Shown in pieces: positions 61,207 to 64,000 of a stretch of 64,000 nucleotides of DNA. The number at the start of each line of letters is the position of its first letter. The stretch's first letter is position 1. The stretch is from UBA4742 sp037138595 (GTDB taxonomy: Bacteria > Actinomycetota > Acidimicrobiia > Acidimicrobiales > Acidimicrobilacustridaceae): the NCBI GenBank assembly GCA_037138595.1, contig JBAXIB010000003.1, positions 89,302 to 153,301 of the forward strand. Direction: 5' to 3'. Under the pieces are notes generated by a model that saw nothing but the letters and a program-made list of their open reading frames with translations, had not been told where the DNA came from and did no database searches. The position numbers were made by a program, and so were the translations under genes.

Positions 61207-61247
61207 CCACGGGGAGAAAATGGCTGGCTCTGATCTACGCTGATCCG

Positions 61248-61667
61248 ATGGGGACCGCCAAGTTGGATGCCAAACAGGTCCGCAAGCGAAAGCGCCTCGC
61301 GTTGTGGATTTTGGTTGGAATCGCGGCAACTGTTTTGACGGCGCGTGCAGGCCTCGAACTCGCTTTCACCTTTCGCGCGAGTCGACCAGGCAGCGAGCAG
61401 TCCACCCAAGCGCAGTTTGAGCGAACTCGGTTTGTGTGTGTGGCGGCACTAATCCGCGATGTTGTGCCCCATGATGCAGCGATTTACATCGATGATGAAC
61501 AGCCGATCGACGCGGTCTTCTGGTCACAGCAACTGAAAGAGATGGCCTATCCCTATGGCCGGTTGGTACACGATTCTGCCGACGCCGACTTTGAACTGAA
61601 GTTGCAATCGGTTCCACTTGATGACGATTGCCACGGTATCGGCGTTGCACTGGTGGCGACGCGATGA
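61248..61667 (+). CDS. Small membrane-anchored protein next to a GT-C-like gene
   Basis: A 139-residue protein with a Lys/Arg-rich start (KQVRKRKRLALW), one transmembrane helix (about 18-38) and an extracytoplasmic domain with two cysteines (RFVCVAAL and DDDCHGIG) that could pair. TACGCT lies 6 bases before the ATG. It overlaps the next gene by four bases (ATGA), so the two are co-translated and may work together in envelope glycosylation. The family is not recognised. Confidence 0.7.
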   Translation: MGTAKLDAKQVRKRKRLALWILVGIAATVLTARAGLELAFTFRASRPGSEQSTQAQFERTRFVCVAALIRDVVPHDAAIYIDDEQPIDAVFWSQQLKEMAYPYGRLVHDSADADFELKLQSVPLDDDCHGIGVALVATR

Positions 61668-63061
61668 CGGTAGTCATCGGCGTCGTGGCGGTCCTCGTGG
61701 CCGTCGGATTTCCCATGGGGTGGTTAATGACTCGATCAACGACATTGGGTTTGCTGCTGGCCCCGCTGGTGACGGGTTTGGTCTGCTCGGCCGCGGCAAT
61801 CGCTTCGACGGTGACTGGTGCCCCGTTGTTGCCGTGGGTCGTTTTCATCGCAATCGTCGGCACCTGTGCATGCTGGTGGCAGGAGCCTCAACTCTCAGCG
61901 CTGCCGATTCGGCCGACGCACCTATGCGGCATCATCGCGATCGCCGCGCCGTTAATTGCGCTGTATCAATTCACCTCAGTTGGCTGGGATGCGAGATCCA
62001 TATGGTGGTTTCACGCCGAATGGTTTCGCGCCGGGGGAGCGAAAGTCGCCGAGGCTATGACCGAACCGTCGTTTCGGTACTCGCATGCCGATTACCCGCC
62101 GTTAGCCTCGGCGACTATCGCCACAGTCGCGGCAGTCTTGGGTCAAGGCCTTGAATCGCGAGTGGCGCAAGCGGTTTCATTCGTCATGAGTTTTGCGGCC
62201 TTGATCTTGATGGCGGTGTCGCTCACTTGGGTGGTCCGCGCTCGCACGCCGCTACTGGTTTGGGCCACGGTTGTAGTCGCCGGCTTGTTCGCACTTGGGG
62301 CAGCAGGGTTTGAAGCCTCCGGATTATCTGATGGATATGTCGACAACTTGTGGAGTGCCTGGTTTGTCCTTGCTGCGCTGCTGTTGCTGTTACACCCCTA
62401 CTCTCGGTCCGCAGTCCTCTTGGGTTCTTTGGCGCTCGCGGCCGCTGTACTTACTAAAAATGAGGCATTTCCGATTGCGCTGGTGCTGGTTGTTCTTGCG
62501 ACGATCAGGCATCGACGACACCTTCGTCACTCGTGGTTCATCGCGATCCCGATCGGTTTGGGGATCGTGTGGCAAGTGTTGGCTCGCATAGAGGGTGCGC
62601 AATCGGATTTGCAGGGTGGCGGCCACATCGTGGGGTTGGTGACAGGTGATCCAGCGGTGATTGGACGAATTGGGCCAACGTTGGGCCGAATGTTTGCCGA
62701 CATTGGTTGGTTCGCGGCAGCGTCGATTGTCGTCAGCGTTTTAGGAATGCTGCTTACCGTTTCAGTTCGGCGCTGGCTTGGGGTCGGACTTGACGTTTGG
62801 TTTTGGGCGCTGTTTGTCGCGAGTCTGGGCATGCTCGTTATCGCATTTGCGGTTAGTCCTTACAATTTGGTGTGGCACCTAGGGACTGCCCTGAATCGCA
62901 CGACAGTGCATTGTGAAACGCTGTTGCTTGCGCTGGTTTCCGTCAATCTTTTACTGGCTTTGCATCGACTGCTTGTGCCACCACCTAGTAAACCGGCGAG
63001 CGCACATTCGTCACGATCCAACGGTGTCGAAGACACGTCGATCATTGCTCGGGAGGTCTAA
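61664..63061 (+). CDS. Polytopic membrane protein, GT-C glycosyltransferase-like
   Basis: A 465-residue protein with about eleven transmembrane helices. The first large outer loop, after helix 3, has SVGWDARSIWWFHAEWFRAGG with an Asp, followed by HADYPPLASATIATVA; this resembles the PMT/ArnT-type GT-C fold, where a loop acid is catalytic and the sugar donor is a polyprenyl-linked sugar. A mannosyl- or arabinosyl-like transfer is inference. It overlaps the small membrane protein upstream and ends 4 bases before the LLM gene. Confidence 0.72.
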   Translation: MTVVIGVVAVLVAVGFPMGWLMTRSTTLGLLLAPLVTGLVCSAAAIASTVTGAPLLPWVVFIAIVGTCACWWQEPQLSALPIRPTHLCGIIAIAAPLIALYQFTSVGWDARSIWWFHAEWFRAGGAKVAEAMTEPSFRYSHADYPPLASATIATVAAVLGQGLESRVAQAVSFVMSFAALILMAVSLTWVVRARTPLLVWATVVVAGLFALGAAGFEASGLSDGYVDNLWSAWFVLAALLLLLHPYSRSAVLLGSLALAAAVLTKNEAFPIALVLVVLATIRHRRHLRHSWFIAIPIGLGIVWQVLARIEGAQSDLQGGGHIVGLVTGDPAVIGRIGPTLGRMFADIGWFAAASIVVSVLGMLLTVSVRRWLGVGLDVWFWALFVASLGMLVIAFAVSPYNLVWHLGTALNRTTVHCETLLLALVSVNLLLALHRLLVPPPSKPASAHSSRSNGVEDTSIIAREV

Positions 63062-63065
63062 AGGT

Positions 63066-63974
63066 ATGGTCCAGTTTGGCGTTCACGTTGGTCCCCAGAT
63101 GTGCTCGATGGCAGAACTGCAAGCGGTATGGGCCTCGGCGGAGCAGCTTGGATTCGACTGGATAAGCGTTTGGGATCACTTTTATCCTGCGCCGTCGCCC
63201 CTTGACGGTGATTGTTTCGAAGGAATCGCATGTCACGCGGCGCTGGCCGCGCTAACCACCCGGCCTCGGGTTGGATCTCTGGTGTATTCAACGGGCTATC
63301 GCCATCCGGCGGTGCTAGCGAACGCCGCTGCCACGATCGACCACATCAGTGACGGCCGCCTTGAACTTGGGTTGGGGGCTGGGTGGCATAAGTGGGAGTA
63401 CGAATCGTATGGAATTGCCTTTGAGTCGCCCGCGGTGCGTCTTCGCCGGATGGCCGAGTCAATTCAATGTGTCCGATTGTTACTCACCGAAGATGTTGCA
63501 CAGTTCGAAGGCGAGTTTTTTACTTTGACCGATGCTCGTTGTAATCCGAAACCGGTACAAGCCAATCCTCGAATTTGGGTTGGCGCATCCGGCGAGCAAA
63601 TCGGGCTGAAATTGGCTGGAAGTCATGGTGATGCGTGGAATGTACCGTTCGTTGGACCAGAGGATTTCACTCGAAAACGGTCGATTGTCCTGGATCACGC
63701 GAGCGATCCTGACCGCTTCGTGACCGGCGTCAACTTGCTCTATCTCCCTTGTGCCCCAGACCAAGTCGATGCTGAACTCGAACTTCGGTTTGGGCCGCTA
63801 GCAGCGTCCCGTCGGGATGGTGTCTTGGTTGGCGACACTGCGGCGATTACCGATCGGGTTGGTCACTACGTCGATGCCGGCGCGGATTGGATCATGTTGG
63901 CGCTGCGAGCGCCGTTCGATTTGGATGCGCTCGAACGCTTTGCAACTGAGGTAGTTCCCGTATTTGCTGCCTGA
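63066..63974 (+). CDS. LLM class F420-dependent oxidoreductase
   Basis: A 302-residue luciferase-like enzyme starting MVQFGVHVGPQ, with LGFDWISVWDHFYPAPSPLDGDCFEG (in parts), VGSLVYSTGYRHPAVLANAAATIDHISDGRLELGLGAGWHKWEYESYG (in parts) and IWVGASGEQIGLKLAG. The HFYP segment and the GLGAGWHKWEY loop are typical of F420-binding LLM proteins (TIGR03560-like group). GGAGG lies upstream of the ATG at 63066; the frame is open from 62913, but that part overlaps the GT-C-like gene. The substrate is unknown. Confidence 0.88.
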   Translation: MVQFGVHVGPQMCSMAELQAVWASAEQLGFDWISVWDHFYPAPSPLDGDCFEGIACHAALAALTTRPRVGSLVYSTGYRHPAVLANAAATIDHISDGRLELGLGAGWHKWEYESYGIAFESPAVRLRRMAESIQCVRLLLTEDVAQFEGEFFTLTDARCNPKPVQANPRIWVGASGEQIGLKLAGSHGDAWNVPFVGPEDFTRKRSIVLDHASDPDRFVTGVNLLYLPCAPDQVDAELELRFGPLAASRRDGVLVGDTAAITDRVGHYVDAGADWIMLALRAPFDLDALERFATEVVPVFAA

Positions 63975-64000
63975 AGGTGTCTCGTTCTACTAGCTTGAGC

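Noticed and set aside
61220..61243. Seven-codon upstream frame with a good GGGGAG site before the gene at 61248
   Set aside because: TACGCT at 61236-61241 places a probable leaderless transcription start at 61248, so the short frame would not be transcribed.
61189..61247. Possible cobalamin riboswitch for metH
   Set aside because: The gap is too short and no B12-box-like sequence is seen; the probable promoter lies directly before the start codon.
1..64000. tRNA, rRNA, CRISPR, insertion sequences, prophage or integrative elements
   Set aside because: None seen on either strand by reading; neighbouring genes are housekeeping or metabolic with even spacing and no target-site duplications noticed.

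Overview
The window reads as a typical stretch of actinobacterial chromosome, most likely from the class Acidimicrobiia or a close relative. This is inferred from gene content: three luciferase-like (LLM) proteins and one split-barrel protein of the kinds that use F420, a single-chain pyruvate dehydrogenase E1 (AceE), a SUF iron-sulfur locus with SufU and a Rieske protein, an uncharacterised actinobacterial HhH-GPD protein, and repeated acyl-CoA dehydrogenase, SDR and MaoC genes. Genes are tightly packed on both strands, often with ATGA or GTGA overlaps, and no gap exceeds about 300 bases. I saw no rRNA, tRNA, CRISPR array, insertion sequence, phage gene or plasmid gene. Many genes at the head of a transcription unit have no Shine-Dalgarno sequence; instead a TANNNT hexamer lies 6-8 bases before the start codon, which suggests widespread leaderless transcription. 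I used that pattern to choose several starts.

Layout. 1-3658: a cut-off gene, an LLM oxidoreductase, an exported protein and a lipoprotein on the minus strand, then an SDR. 3664-9339: a DUF3024-like protein, acyl-CoA synthetase, ABC-F ATPase and fumarase. 9340-12882: thioredoxin-like protein, small membrane protein, eIF-2B-like protein, PPOX-type F420 protein and a DUF885-like metallopeptidase. 12920-15247: a methylsuccinyl-CoA-dehydrogenase-like enzyme divergent from a MaoC hydratase. 15256-20721: MutY, alpha/beta hydrolase, MBL hydrolase, flavin reductase, gamma-carbonic anhydrase-like protein, DUF2752 protein and a second LLM enzyme. 20745-23627: a PAS-GGDEF-EAL protein with a degraded EAL site.

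23809-30861: the SUF locus, split into two converging arms. The plus arm is sufB, a four-cysteine protein, sufD, a Rieske protein and a first sufC, followed by a pterin dehydratase-like gene. The minus arm is a second sufC, sufS and sufU. 30948-35187: MBL hydrolase, acyl-CoA dehydrogenase, three small or hydrolase genes and an HhH-GPD protein. 35216-42405: aceE, an RNase HI fused to a YpsA/SLOG-like domain, and hyuA-hyuB. 42481-47242: SDR, a degenerate HipA-like kinase, a TIGR01777 epimerase, a LapA-like membrane protein and a nucleotide-sugar dehydrogenase.

47306-50943: a 29-residue membrane peptide followed by the ATP-grasp, alpha-E and transglutaminase trio, a widespread set of unknown product. 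51046-57626: lpd, the E2 acyltransferase, a LipB-LipA fusion, an M24 peptidase and a membrane protein. Together with AceE these supply E1, E2, E3 and both lipoylation enzymes of pyruvate dehydrogenase, while the SUF locus would build the clusters that LipA needs. 57640-64000: MetH, a small membrane protein with a GT-C-like glycosyltransferase, and a third LLM enzyme.
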